60,000 nucleotides of DNA from Antedon mediterranea (taxonomy: Eukaryota; Echinodermata; Crinoidea; Comatulida; Antedonidae): contig NC_092676.1 of assembly GCF_964355755.1 (NCBI RefSeq), positions 9,594,288-9,654,287 of the forward strand, in the 5' to 3' direction. Position 1 is the stretch's first letter. Each line of letters begins with the position of its first letter. The notes beneath the pieces were generated by a model. The model saw only the letters and a program-made list of their open reading frames with translations, did no database searches and was not told the origin of the DNA. The translations under genes and the position numbers were made by a program. Positions 1 to 14,000 of the stretch are shown one piece after another.

Positions 1-143
1 AGGATGAAATATGGATTCCTATTGATAAAGTTATCTGCCGTGTTGAAATTGAAACAAAGGGTTGTACGGGTAGATTGTTCTACATTTCAGACCAGGAGAG
101 GGAACGGATAAATCAAAATGTTGAAACATTAAAGGAAATGTAA
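1..143 (+). CDS. C-terminal coding fragment of an unrecognised protein
   Basis: An open frame from base 3 to a TAA at 141-143 gives 46 codons, starting DEIWIPIDKVICRVE and ending NQNVETLKEM. Bases 1-2 are AG, so this could be a last exon behind a splice acceptor, or simply the tail of a longer frame cut by the window edge. I do not recognise the family. The minus-strand DNMBP-like gene is still incomplete at this point, so this fragment probably lies inside one of its introns on the opposite strand. That favours a transposon-encoded protein or a nested gene. Coding status is inferred only from an uninterrupted, compositionally plausible frame. Confidence 0.4.
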   Translation, partial: DEIWIPIDKVICRVEIETKGCTGRLFYISDQERERINQNVETLKEM

Positions 144-1408
144 CTTACGTTACTAAGAAAGTTGAGACTGATATAAGCATTAGGCCAAGCAACTGTAAAG
201 TTCACAGAATTATAATAAATAATAATAATCATATTAACCAAAACAATAGTATGTACACTAGCATTATAAAACTCACTAATTTACATTTTCATATGGGAGT
301 TTTTATAATTATAATTACTAAAATATGCATTGAATTAATAGAAAATAAAAAAAAAGGATGATTTAATGAAACACATAATTTGTTTGCCTACTAAAGTGAT
401 GGCAATGATCTAAAATACCAATGAGGTTTATTGTTAAAAGTTACAAATGTTGTTTTTATTTAACTATTTTGATGACGAATTCATCTTTCAATTCAGTAAT
501 TTACGTTACTGAATACGTAATTTACGTTACTCAATTGTAACACAGTATACATTTTCTAAGAAAGATAACACCAATTTTGTCATATGACTATTTAATAGAG
601 TACAATAATGAGTGTTATTTTATGTGAGTTTAAGACAGGAATGCATGCGGACATAGAAGAAATCAACAACAACCTTTGATTGACGACTCATTTTATTATG
701 GATGTTAATAAAGTATAAACTATAAAATACAATATGTACTAGAGAATGTAACAATATGTAAGTTATTATACATGTTTTTGTTTGATTACATACACTATTT
801 TATAGTTTCATATTCATAGAAATATAATGTTGTTGCTTTTATAATCGTTTACATTGAAAGTCGAAAATAAAACATGTAACGTAGGTTACAACCACGATTC
901 CAGTTGCGATCATTCATTTTGTTGACAATTTTACATTGATAAATATTATGTGAGGAAAATAACAGAGAAGTAAATATAGATGTTGCACTTTAGTTTAGTA
1001 ACAATTATAAAATGTTTCGTCAACATTTGTTTTTGAGAATTTTCATTTCCTAATGTTGCTAATATACTGAGCCCGAGCCTAAAGTGAATAAATCTAAAAT
1101 TTGAGTGAGGCGTAAAAATGACTGAATACTGTTGTGGCATTCAGATGTAGACAAGAAGTTCGTCAAGAAATTATTTTATTGTGGGAAATCGCTGTTCTAA
1201 CACTACGTTTAGTCTTAGTTTTTACCCACTAAGTTGGCTTTATAGACCAATTATTGCTAATTTTGATGGCTATGTTACCAATTTACCCAGGCAAATAACT
1301 AGGCCTAAATGGGCCACTTCAGGGGTACTAAAAGGTAGTATTAGCCCCATTGTTTAGGAGGAAATAGAAGGCTATCACAATAACTATAATATGACTATGA
1401 TAGGTTAC
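144..1408. other. DNMBP intron sequence, nothing recognised
   Basis: AT-rich sequence downstream of the last visible DNMBP exon. I looked on the minus strand for the BAR-domain exon expected next and found none, so the intron appears to extend past the left edge. Short open frames here have no exon-like context. Confidence 0.5.
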
Positions 1409-1536
1409 CTGAGCACTGAACCCTGTTAACTGAGTCCAGCGTTGATTCATTCTTTGTGTTTTCTTCTTAAAAGAATGCAGGTTAATGCGGCCTAGCTTGT
1501 CTGTTATGGCTGCTTGCTGTTTACGATATTTCATCA
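1409..1536 (-). CDS. DNMBP: DNMBP exon after DH (link to BAR)
   Basis: Acceptor tgttaacag|TGATGA and donor GCTCAG|gtaacc; 128 bp, phase 1 in, phase 0 out. It encodes VMKYRKQQAAITDKLGRINL, then HSFKKKTQRM and QLTGFSAQ, equivalent to the VLKYRK..LNIHSI.KK..LTGFAPQ segment between DH and BAR in Tuba. This is the last exon visible; the gene continues past the left edge. Confidence 0.86.
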
Positions 1537-4500
1537 CTGTTAACAAAAACAACCATATTGAAGAAAAGAAATCAAAGATCCTCATCAATTTTTAGATGCA
1601 GTACAGAAACAAGTCGGGAGGAGGAAAATTTGAGATTGACCTGATGTACACAGGATCAACGGCTTTACATCCCATCTAAAGTATGAGGCAATGAGAGTTA
1701 AGCATCTTGTCTAAGGATGCAATCAGTATGTTAGAGATAGGCTCGAACTCATGCCTATCACATGCTAGTCTGATATTATCATTACACCACACTCTCTCAC
1801 TCTTCGGTATACAGCCCCACCATGATTCCCAGATGGTCTCCCATCTAGAACGAAACCACGGGCCCAACATTGCTTAATAACTTTGATGATCTGACGAGAA
1901 CCAATGTTTTAACGCAAGATTCAACCAAAACAATGTCCCTATTAAGATCAACAATGATGTACAAGATGCGATGAGAATGATAGAAATTTACCTAAATCTT
2001 TTCTTCTTTTGAATTCATTAATTGATGCAGCAACATCTAGCATCGTTGTCCAGGCTTCCTTTAGTTTCTTTTTGTCTTTGTGGTTGTCTGGGGTATGCTG
2101 GAAAAAAATCAGAACCCAACTGTGGTGTCAAAGTCAAAACAAAAATCACAACCAATCTCAAGGGTTCATAACAGATGTTTCATTTCAGTGGGATACAAAA
2201 ATACTAATAAAAATTGTTATATGTTTACCTTGTCAAGTTCACCAATCAGAAGCTGGTATTTCAGTATTCTTTGAACTGGTTTTATAAGAAATGAAGCTAG
2301 ATCCCAACAATTTGTGCTTTTTCTAAAAATAAAACATTCAGTTTAAGAAATCACACTACATATTTTTATCACAGAAATTGGTTTATGGTAAGGCAATATT
2401 TTTATTAAATATTTTATTGTTTATTTTTACTCAAAAATAAAAACCTTTATAGCAGAAACCCTATTAACACTTTGACTGCCAAACACGAAGATCTTCGTTT
2501 TTGGAAACACAACGCTTGACTGCCAAAAACGAAGATCTTCGTTTTTCGCGTTTTTTTACGAAATCCGGTAGATAGGTTAATTATTGGTATATACTATAAA
2601 TATGAACACTATATTCGGTCTGGACCGTCAATATTTTACAATTTGAAAGTAACTAATCTGGTTACGAACGACTGTCAAAATGGTACCTGTCGAAATAACA
2701 AACACCGCGCATCACAGTAGCGCGTAGAGCGATGGCTTGGCGCATTGTGTATCGGTCGCGCGCCAGCTATGCCGCCGAAGCATTACAAAGGTTTTTGTGG
2801 ATTGACATGTTTGTTTGTTATCTGAATAAAAAATAATGGAGTCATTTTCAATATGAAGTCTTTAATTTTATTATTGTATGTATACTCTAATTGTTTTGGT
2901 GTTTTACTGAAAGTGACCGAGTTTCACGCAACAAACTTGTTTTGAAATGGTATGGCTAGTAGTACTAGGCTAGCCTAGCCCTAGTCGTAAAACGGTTCCG
3001 GACCAACTTTAGGCCTGGTTAACTAGGCCTGGTGTCTTTATTATGTGGATTTTGGCGAAACATTGATGTAAGATTTATGATTTATAAAATGTAATACATT
3101 TTTCGATAGTGATAACTTGTTTTTATAGGCCTATCGGTGCCGTGTAAGTAACTTTTTCGTTGTTTGTTGATCTCACCAGGCGATATTTTCATATTGTGAT
3201 GTCTTGCACAAAATCGCGATTTTCTCGACTTTCTTGCGCGAAACTACGAACAATTCAAAAAGTGGGTTACTTTCATTTTACTATTACGATTTACATATTG
3301 CGATTTAAAAATCGTTCTTGGTACCATTGTAAAGCTAAAATCTTTATGATTATTTTAGTCTAAATTACATATAAATCAGATCACATACATGGTTTCAATC
3401 AGCTTTAATAAAAACATCGAATTGGGCTAAAAACGCTGGCGGTGGCAGTTTCTAACTGGAAAAACCTCTGGCAGTCAAAGTGTTAAGGTGACATCTTTGA
3501 CCCTTAATGAAGTGTAGGGGTGATTGAATAGGGGTTGGCTGGACATTTTGATAGGTCAAAAATATGACCTTAATAGAGGTTCTACTGTTAAACCAAACAA
3601 GGTTACTTACCTTACTACTTCTAGTCCCTGATTGATATATTCTAAAATTTCATTGTTTTCTTCATACTGAAATAAACAAAAATTAAATTATAGCATTAGT
3701 AGGCCAAATAATGTGAACTATTTATCATATTCATAATTGAATTGCCTGTTACCATCTCCTCTGGAAAGGTATAGGTAACATAGTAGTTAGGTAAATTTAT
3801 ATATAGATGGAAAGCAATAGGTCTAAATATAGAAGCGTAGTGTTACCTTTTCTAGCAATGCTGTTGCATCATCATGATTTCTACAATACTGTTTATAGAC
3901 ATCTTCTAAATCTTTACAATGTTTCATAAAGCATTCACCTGTTGAATGTAAAATTATATTCCTTAGAATAAAAAATACTATAAATGAAAATACTGTATGT
4001 ATTACGACATACAATTTCACTTTTGATAATAAAGATTGGACATTGATTACTGAATATCAAGGAACATTCATAATTATAATAATACTATAAAACATTATCT
4101 CTCATGTACATTCTACAGTCGTCATGACCAACATCTTCATCAAATGAATGAATATCATCAACATAAGGCATGAAAAAAATAATTATGTTTCCTAATCACA
4201 GCATCAATGGGTTGTCCAGATTTTTCTATTGCATTCGACTTTGTGGCATAAATAATTGCTAACAAAATCAATCAAAATCAAAATCAATACTGGGTTAAGA
4301 TTGGAGGATGCAATAAGAAATGAACTCATACTATTTTAAATAAAAAAAAATAAATGTTCCTTTGCCATTTAGGCATGGCAAGGTTAGGCTATTAAAATAA
4401 TTCTACAGCTATACAAGATTACTGCACATCATACAATATATTAAAGATGTATTGTCCTCCCCCCAAAAAATGGAAAAATGAAGATGAAAAAAGACTCTTA

Positions 4501-7500
4501 ATAGGCCATTTTGCAGTTTTAATCATTTATTCACTTCCATAGAAAAAAAGGGATGATTTCATTTATACTGTATAAAGACAAAATAAACATTGAAGTATCA
4601 CCAAAAATATATTGTAAAAATTTGACAATTTTTATTTCAATTAAAAATTGTTCTTCAAATTTGTTGTCAAATTAGTATATGTGACATTGAAATGATGATG
4701 TAGGAGCGTATGTAGCACAGTGTATCGGACATTAGATTACTGATCGTGAGATCATGAGTTCAAATCCAATTCTCGCCACATTGCTTGTATCCTTAGGCAA
4801 GATACTTTACTTAAGTTTGCCTCTCTCCACCCAGGTGTATAAAATAGGATTACTAGCTGCCTTATGGGAGTATGTTTCCATACGCGTTTGAACTCGGGGT
4901 AATAATGTAAGAACTTTGAAGCATTGTTAAAGATGTATTTTCCCCCGGAAAAATAATTTTTTTTAATATTTTTGTTAAATATGCCATTTTAATGTCACAT
5001 AATAGTTATTGACTTCAACCAAAAATTGGATCGAAAAAAAAATTATTTACCTAAAAAAAATGGAATTTAAAGCAAGATCTTCAAATTGGCTGCCAGCCAA
5101 TGGATTTTTGGTTGAATTTAATCATTTATCATGTTATTTTATAAGTGAAAACATTATTTTTTCCCAATTTTTTTTCTACTGAATTGATTAACTTGATTAA
5201 AACTACAAAATAACATATGTGAAGTCTGCTTTAATTAATCCTATATTTTCATGTTTTGGGGGGGACAATACATCCAATAATAAGCGCTATATAATAATGA
5301 ATATTATTATTATATCTTTAAAATTACCAACCTATAAGTTGATCTTCAGGAGGTACAGCCATAATTGTTTCACTAAGATCTTCCAGGAACAGATTTGATA
5401 CTTCAATAACTTGATCAATGTTTCCAAACAGAACATCTAGCTCCAGGCCTTTTGTCTGAAAGTTATAACAAAAATATGTACTCAGTTAAACATACTATTA
5501 ATTAGTAGTGTAATGCAATACAAAAGTGTTGATAACAAATAAAAAAGTTTAAAAAAAAGAAAATAATAATTTATATATTTTTCTTCACAATCCCTGTATC
5601 ACAAACAAATTGTAAAAATGTCTAATATGAATAACATACTACAAACTTAAAAGTTCAAGAGTTTTAGATTATTTGTTTTCAATTTATCGAAACTCATTGG
5701 GATTTGATGATAAAAAAAAGCTGATGTTCCTTGCATACTTCAATGGTTCCAAGATTATTCGTTCAGTATTTTTACCACAGTTTTCAGCATCGGTTTTTGT
5801 GCTACATGGAATTTGAGAGAATATGAAATTCAATTATTTTTTACAATAATCACAACATGGATATTAATGGTAGAGAATAACAACTTTTAGATGTATACAG
5901 TTTGGTACATACACTGTATCATTAACTGTTTATGAATTATGTTTTACTATGAATTTGAATTACAGATATTATTATTATAATTGGTTAGATGTTTGTTTGC
6001 CCTACTCTGACATAATCTTGTACTTTTTAGTCAGTATATGTATGTATCTTTTAATTGGATTGCTGACAACCGACATTTCTTTGTTTTTTTTATGAAGACA
6101 AATAAAGTTTCTTATATGTTGGATGTTGAGAAGACTCGGGTGGGACACCAACCCACAACCTCCTGTCGGGAAAAAAATCTGACCAATTATTCAACTCCAA
6201 AGTTATTATATTATTATAATATATATAATAATATTTAATAATAATTATCAATTTTTAATTAGTAAAATTAGTAAGACACAAATAATATCACAATATTTTA
6301 TTAAATAAGACAATTCATTATTAGCAATAATAATATCTTACCATTTGAGATATACCATTTATTTTAAATAGGATCACACGATGCTATAAATTTAGAATTC
6401 CAATTTGTTAGTACCTGTATCATACACATTCTAAATATTTTTACGGCAATATGGTATGTTGATAAAAGTAAAGCAAAATTAGACCCGAAAAACTTAGAGA
6501 TTGTCTGGAAATATCGGGTACGGTAATATGAAAGTCTGTCCTGTTGATACATCATGGAAGTGTCAAGTAGCACAATGCCCAGCAGTAGGTGTACGGGTAG
6601 TAAAGGGGCAGTTGTACAGTATATGTTCTAGCCAGCTATATCCACAGTGGAATGGAATCCCAGCGGATTATTAGCATATCATCTATAGAATGTCAACAGT
6701 CCAACTATACTGTAAAATAAATAACCTGTGTCTTGCATCCTAACTGAGCTGAATTGCGCACAAGTGTGGAAGGCACATACAATAACTTTCTTCTCTACTA
6801 AGGGTCCTTCGTGTCGAGAGCTGCCACCAAACAGGGCTTGTTCCTCTGTCCACAACAGGGGCTAAATGGAAGAGTACACCAGGGTAACCCCCTAATCTTC
6901 CAAAAGATGAATTGGGTTCATTAAAGTACACATGAAAAAAATGTGAACACTGGACCTCCAGTTTAAGTCATTATACAAGAATACAGAACAATGGTCAAGG
7001 AGTGACTTGAACTTGTGATGGTGTGTGGCAGCCTGCCTTAACTGTTCGGCCACTCAGTCTTACTATAAGACCATGCACCATTTAAGATGTTTTTTTAAAA
7101 CAATTAAGAAATTACAAAGGTTGGTTCCCACTAGGAATAAGGATGCAATGTCACGACAAAATATCAGCAATTTGACTAATCACAACTGATTATCCAAACT
7201 GTTGCTTGCCATTGGTCAACTCGCTTGCGTTGTATCCTAGTGTGAATGAATCTTTTATGGTAGACAGGAAATCACAAAAAACATTGGAAACAGATTATTG
7301 GGCAACTTGGGAAGTTAGAGGATATTGTGTGTGAAACAATAAACTGAAACAGCAAAATGTGTTAGCCAGATTGAGAACATAAAAGGTGTGTGACCCCCTA
7401 GTACATAATCCCATTTCATTGAGTGGAGCATAAACATAAGCAACGTTTCATTTCATCATTCATTTAAATTATAGTATTCTGTAAGGTTAGATGGTAAATT

Positions 7501-10500
7501 ATACTAATTGAATAATAAATATCTTAAGTTGGGTAATACAAGCAGATGCAATATATTGAATCTGTACACTGTTAAATAAAAAGACAGTAAATAAAGAATA
7601 ACCAATGAAGATATGTGCTAAATAAGAATACAACATAGATGCAGTATAAGTGAGCATATTAAGAGAATAGACAAACCAATGAAAACCAACGATTGATATG
7701 ATAAAGAATGTCGAAAGAATCCCAGATAGGTAGATATTAATTAATAATATGAACAATATTAATGATTGTGTTACAAGATAAAGAACAGGTTAAAACTGCA
7801 TTGCTAAACCTCAACCTTGATGTTAAAATAAAAAGAAACCATTAGAAGGAAAGATGGAGGAGTAGTGTACATATAAATCCTGCATTAATTCCAAGCATAG
7901 AGCTTATTGAGTGATGAAAAATAAAAAAACCAACACCACTGTCCTGGTAAAAAAGATAAAGCAATCCAGTTAAATAATATATGATGTAAGAAATGCCAAG
8001 ATGATAAAATGCAATGATTTAGTGCTCCAAAATGCCAATAATAGTGAATAGTAATTGCTTTTAAGAATAGAATATTAAAAACAATCCATGAGAGGATGTA
8101 GAATTTTCGAAGCACCTTCTTTTTATCCTCTGTTTTGTCAGATGCATCTTCAACCTCCCTTGTAAGAATTGAATTTATCTCCTCCTGAAATGATAGATTA
8201 CAAAGGGCAACGGAGAAAACAAGGTTACAAAATGAAAAGGATAAATAAAACAAATGAAAATACAATGAAAATATGTACCAAAAATAAAAAAGATGTGGGG
8301 ATGGAGAGGGGAAGAAATAAGACAATATAATTTATAAATTAAACCCAGCTTTTAATGGTGCCATTGAAAATAATTTAGTCAAAAAAAGGTGATCTTGCAC
8401 AAATTTAAATTTAAAAGAATCATATACTGTACTGCAGTAACTACATATTGTTTACTCTGTGTAAAACATGTTTAAATACAAGGTTTATACATTGTTTTTG
8501 CAGTCACTGCTTCATAAACTTCTACTAAAATCATACATTACTGCAGTAAAAATTGTAGTTACTGCAGTCAAATATTTCTGATGATTCCTTATTTCTATAA
8601 AAAAAATACGCCTCTATACAAATGATACCACCATTAATTTGATTATCAAATACACAATTTTACATTCCAGAAAGGAAACAACAGAAAGTTACAATCACAA
8701 TTCGGTATGTAGACATGCATGGATGATTCTGTTGCTCCGCAGCCTTTGATATCATGTAAGGTTATCCCAAAAGTACATAAGAATGAATAGTATGAACCAT
8801 TGCCATCAGCATTTAAGTGAATGTAAACCAAAATCATCTGTATGTTTGCATAGTGAAGATAAACAATAACAAATCTGGAGTGTGCTTTTGGTACACCACA
8901 TGAACATGGAGTGAAAATTATTTTTACCAATTACAATTTTTAATTGTTTAATATGTACCTCTTTGTCTTCTAAGATAGTCATGAATCCCTGACGACACAG
9001 GGTAATGTCCCGTTGATAAGCCTCCTCCGTATTTAAGAGCTCAGTCACAACTTTCTCTCTCATCTCTGCCCTCTTTTTCTTGGCAGCTAGTTCTTGGTCT
9101 GGTTCCAACTCTTCTATCTGCTCTGTAATAATAAAATATGGTAGTAGTGATTCATCAATCACACTTAAATGAGATATTTCCCTTAAATACTAATTATGTC
9201 ACTAAAAATTTATAAATATTTAAATATTTTATTTTTCTTATTAAAGTGCTATTCACTTTAGATACAGTAGGAGCATTTTAAAATGTAAGGTAACAATCAT
9301 TTCACTTTCCATTGAACGGTGAATACAAATTCTTTTTCATGACAAATGACAGGTAATGACCCTAACCTTTATGACATCATCGTAATATTATTTAAAGCAT
9401 TATTGGACCTTTTCATTTCAATCTATTTTATAAATCGCATACGAATAAAGATGATATTCATATGATGTTAAAGATCCTCAACTTTCCTTTTACATGCTTA
9501 TTATAATGACAATGTAATGTCCTGTTTTAACCTTTGTGTCATCATTGTTGTTATGGCAAATATTACCAGATACAGTATCTATGATGTTAAGATCCTCTGG
9601 ATTCAATGTTCATTTTTGTCCAGACTTGATGACATTTATTACAGAAAGAACACATATCAACAATCACACTTTTGGGCTAGGAAAACACTTGCACTTAAAC
9701 ATTCTCCTATCCTAGAGTAAGTGCATACTAAGGGAAATCCTTAACTATTTATTGACTTTAAGTGAGTATTTAAGTGAAGTATCTCACTTGAACTGTGATT
9801 GGTCAATATACAGCCACTGAATATCTCACAAGAAACTGGACCCTCAGTTATGTACTGAAACACATCAACATAAAACAAATTAATTTGATCATTGTTATGT
9901 TTGCAATACATTGCTGTGTCGGGAATGTAAATTGTTTCTACTGTCACTACTTTTATGTTAATGTTTAATAAACTTTCATTCCAATTGCCATTGCAATATT
10001 TTGCAAAGTGACCGAGCGAGTAAGACAGGGGCGCCACAATTCATAGCCGTAAAATCACCACAGGTTCAAGGCACTCCTCAATCATGGTTCTGTTGGTAGA
10101 ACATGTTTTTTCAGATAAGGATTATAACTGGAGGTTCAGTGAATACACATGTGGCTCATATGAACCTAGTGCATTTTTCAGAAGATTAGGCGGTGTAGTG
10201 GTCTATGTTGGCCCAGTCAATGTGGACCGACTAAAACCGTGTGGTTGTAGCTATATGACACACCTTAGCAAAGAAGAAAGTTGTGTCGTTCACACCTATG
10301 TGCAATTCAGCCTAGTAGACTGCGAGTCACACTTTATTGTTTAATTATTATTTTGTGAACTACAGTATTTAAATGTACACCACAATCTTCCTTAATAAAT
10401 GTTTTTATATCTTACCTAATTCTTCTTCCAGGAAATCGTTATCATGTGTTGGTAATGCCATAATATTCCAAAATAAAAAATCCAACAAGGAAGGATTTTT

Positions 10501-11018
10501 AAAAACTATACTTTAATATCTATTTCAAGTGTTTGCTTCAATGATTTTTAGGTACAAAGGTAATCATGTGAAAATTTGGGAAATATAACTTTCTAAATTT
10601 AGACTGAAACAAATTTGATATTCTACATTTTATTCATCATAGAAAATTACAAATAATAAAAAAAAAATCTGAATTTACAGAAATTGTTAAAATTATTTGC
10701 TGAACAAAATAAATAAATACCTTTCTTTCATATAGTATTTCTATTAAATACAAAATAAAAATGTTTTTTGAATAAAATATTGTACAATATGGATAAAATA
10801 CAAGGAAAATATTTTTTTTAAATCTCTAGTTTGGTATGCAAAGTTCATTGGTAAGATTAGCACTACTGACTGCATTGTGGACAGGTATACATAGCCACAA
10901 TACCTAAAAGCATTGCCATACAATTAATTATTTTTAAAAACCATTAAAATCATACCTTTTTGCTGAGGCATATGGTATTAATGAAGTATAAACAGTGTTA
11001 TATAAATTGTTATTATTA

Positions 11019-11055
<37 letters not shown>

Positions 11056-14000
11056 CCATTTAAGTTCAAGATAATATTCATTTGTTAATTGTACATACCT
11101 TTTTTGCATATAAAAAAACAAAGTAATTATCTTGCTTCCACTACTAACTTTACTTCGAATCTATTCGAAAATTTATTAATTACACAGTGTATTTAGGCTA
11201 GTTGCCTACTGTAAATAGTGAATGAATTACTTTAATTAATTAATGAAATACTTAAAAAGAATAAGAATGCTACTACTACCACTAACCTCTACAATAGAAA
11301 ATAGTACTACTTGTATACAAGGAACATCTGTTACTATTTCTAAACAACTTTGTAAAAAAACTCCCAGGAAACATAGTTGATTTATTATAGTATAAAGTTG
11401 TATAATAGTATATAACAACTACACTGCACACTAGTTTTTGTATATTAAACTCTCCACACTACTATAGTGCGATTGTTCAAAACGTAAACATTCATTCAAC
11501 ACCATGTCGTATAGTGAACTACTCTTTCCTGTGTGGCTTCCTTGTTTAGACCTTGTTATTTGTCGTCTTAAAAAAGGGAAGTTTAAAACTGATTACAATC
11601 TAATGGCTATTTATCTACAATAATTTTCAAGTACAGTTTCTGTTCCAAGAAGTATGTCTCTTGTCATAGAAACTATACATTCTTTCGATATTACCATAGT
11701 AACCATGGAGAAATAAGCTATTATTGTTTACCTCATAAATGAATTTAGATTACAAATTATTTTTTCAACTAATATCTATGTCCATGGGGAAAAATTCTGT
11801 GCATTTTCTCCTTTACATTTGTGTAAATTTGTGTCTTGCTTTTGCGTTCTGAACCCTCTCCTAAGGCAGATAGGAATAATGCTATTAATTTGTTAATAAC
11901 TAATGTAAAGGACTTTAAACTATCCAAAATACAAATAATAACTTATCAGCAGTTGTATCTTTAACAACACGTAACGATATTACATACACCATACTGTATA
12001 TAAACGAAACGGGGATTTAAATAGAAAAAAAAGATCAAAAAAAATGTTTAGCATCAATAGATGACAAAATAATCTAAATGAAGTGTCACACCTAGCTATT
12101 TACACGGACGAAATAACTAACTCATATAATTAATACTACCTGTATAGGCCTAGGCCAAAGAAACATGGTCGAAAATATAAAAAAATGTCATTCAAATTAA
12201 TAATAATTGAACAATTAAATTCAATTCAACGTAAACATTTATCTTCTTTCTTTCATCTTGCATAAACAATTACAAAATATAAATTTAATATTTGGTTAAT
12301 TTCCCTGGTCATTTTAACATTTCACATATTGGCTAAAAAATATTATATGCCTCTGTATTATAAACTATTAGGGTGATGTTGACCATGCCATTAATCCCTA
12401 TGCAACTGACGGTATACTAATCCTGGCTATTAGGAAAATGCTTGTCATATTGACTAACCTTTGAGTAATGCTAATTTGTCAGTTCAATTATGTTTACTAT
12501 TAACTAACCTTTGAGTAATGCTAATTTGTCAATTGAGTGATGCTTAATATTAACTAATCTTTGAGTGATACAACATTTACATTATATGTCAACTGAGTGA
12601 TGCTTTAGAATTTAAAGAGTGAGTGAGTGGCCAAGCGGTTAAGACAGTGGAACCGTAATTACGTAGCCATATAACATCGGCAAGGGTTCGAGGCTCACTC
12701 GCTCCATGGTTCTGGTGGTAGAACGAGTCTTCTCAGATAAGGACTATAAACTGTAGGTCCAGTGTACACATAGCTCATGTGCACTTTAAAAAACCTAGTA
12801 TATCTTTCGAGATCAGTAGGGGTTACCCCGGTGTACAAGTCCACACAAACACAGCCACTGCCACACACATCCACTGTGCAATTGGGACTGGGACCGTTTT
12901 TAGAGGTGTTTACCACCTGTTGGTCCCGATCCTTCACTAACAGTGTTAGTGAGAAGTTGAATAAATAAAAATATAAATATAAAAATAAAAAAAAAACAGT
13001 TAGAAACTCCGGAGATACCCCTTTCACACCAACCTAGCAACACCAGGGTTTATCAAATAAAATAGTAAATGTCGCCCTCTATTTTGTTTTACTGTACATA
13101 GCGACGATCATTTAGAATCATTTTAATTGAATATATTTTTCAAAAGTCTAAGAATAGAAGTCATATAATGTTTATTGCTAGTACTTGTTATTTTCTAGAC
13201 CCGCTATATATTTATTTTGAAATAATGCTAAAGCAATGAGTGCTCATGTGAGGATGACCTTTTGACGGAAAAACTCCGAAGTGATGCTTAATATAACTAA
13301 ATGTTAAAGACACTAGACCTGTAATTGTTGACGTTTTATAAAAATAATGCATTTATAAATATAATAAAAACATTAAATCAGGTTATTTCTTGTCTTAAAT
13401 GTACATTATTCGATGAACTTATGATAAAATGAGAAAAACAATGCACTACCTAAGTAGCTCGTGTCGAAAGTTTTCTCGTAGATGTTTCTAGGCCTACCTT
13501 TAGTTAGGCTTAGTTTTGTAAGCCTAGCTTGTAAAGACCGGTAACGTTCAAACATCGTACGCTAGCTATAGGCCGCCTAGCCTGATGTTGTCTCGTTGCT
13601 GAATTAATTGTCTTTCCTTTTTTGGCAGAATCTGTTAATAAAAATTGGGGAAGACCTAGTATTTTCGCTGAAAAGTTATTAGGCTATTTTATTTGTTTAC
13701 CCGATCGGTCGACGTGGGTGCATTATGACAATATCAATCCACGCACAATGCATGTTGGGATTTATAGCAGGCCGCTAAAATCATTAGAATCGACATATTT
13801 TTCACCGTTTAAAAATGAAACAAAATATCGCAATAGGTCCATGTAACACTTATTTTTACATAAAATGTAGAGTGTGACCTTAAATTTGGTTTAAAAAAAC
13901 GTAGGTCTAGTGTCTTTAAGTTATGTTACTTTATCGGCCAGTTGTCGGTTAATTGAGTGATGCTTATAACTAACCTTTAAGTGATGATACTTTGTCGGTC

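Noticed and set aside
7885-8325. 146-aa minus-strand open frame as a gene
   Set aside because: Aromatic-rich intron-like translation; only the 69-bp part with splice sites is a plausible exon.
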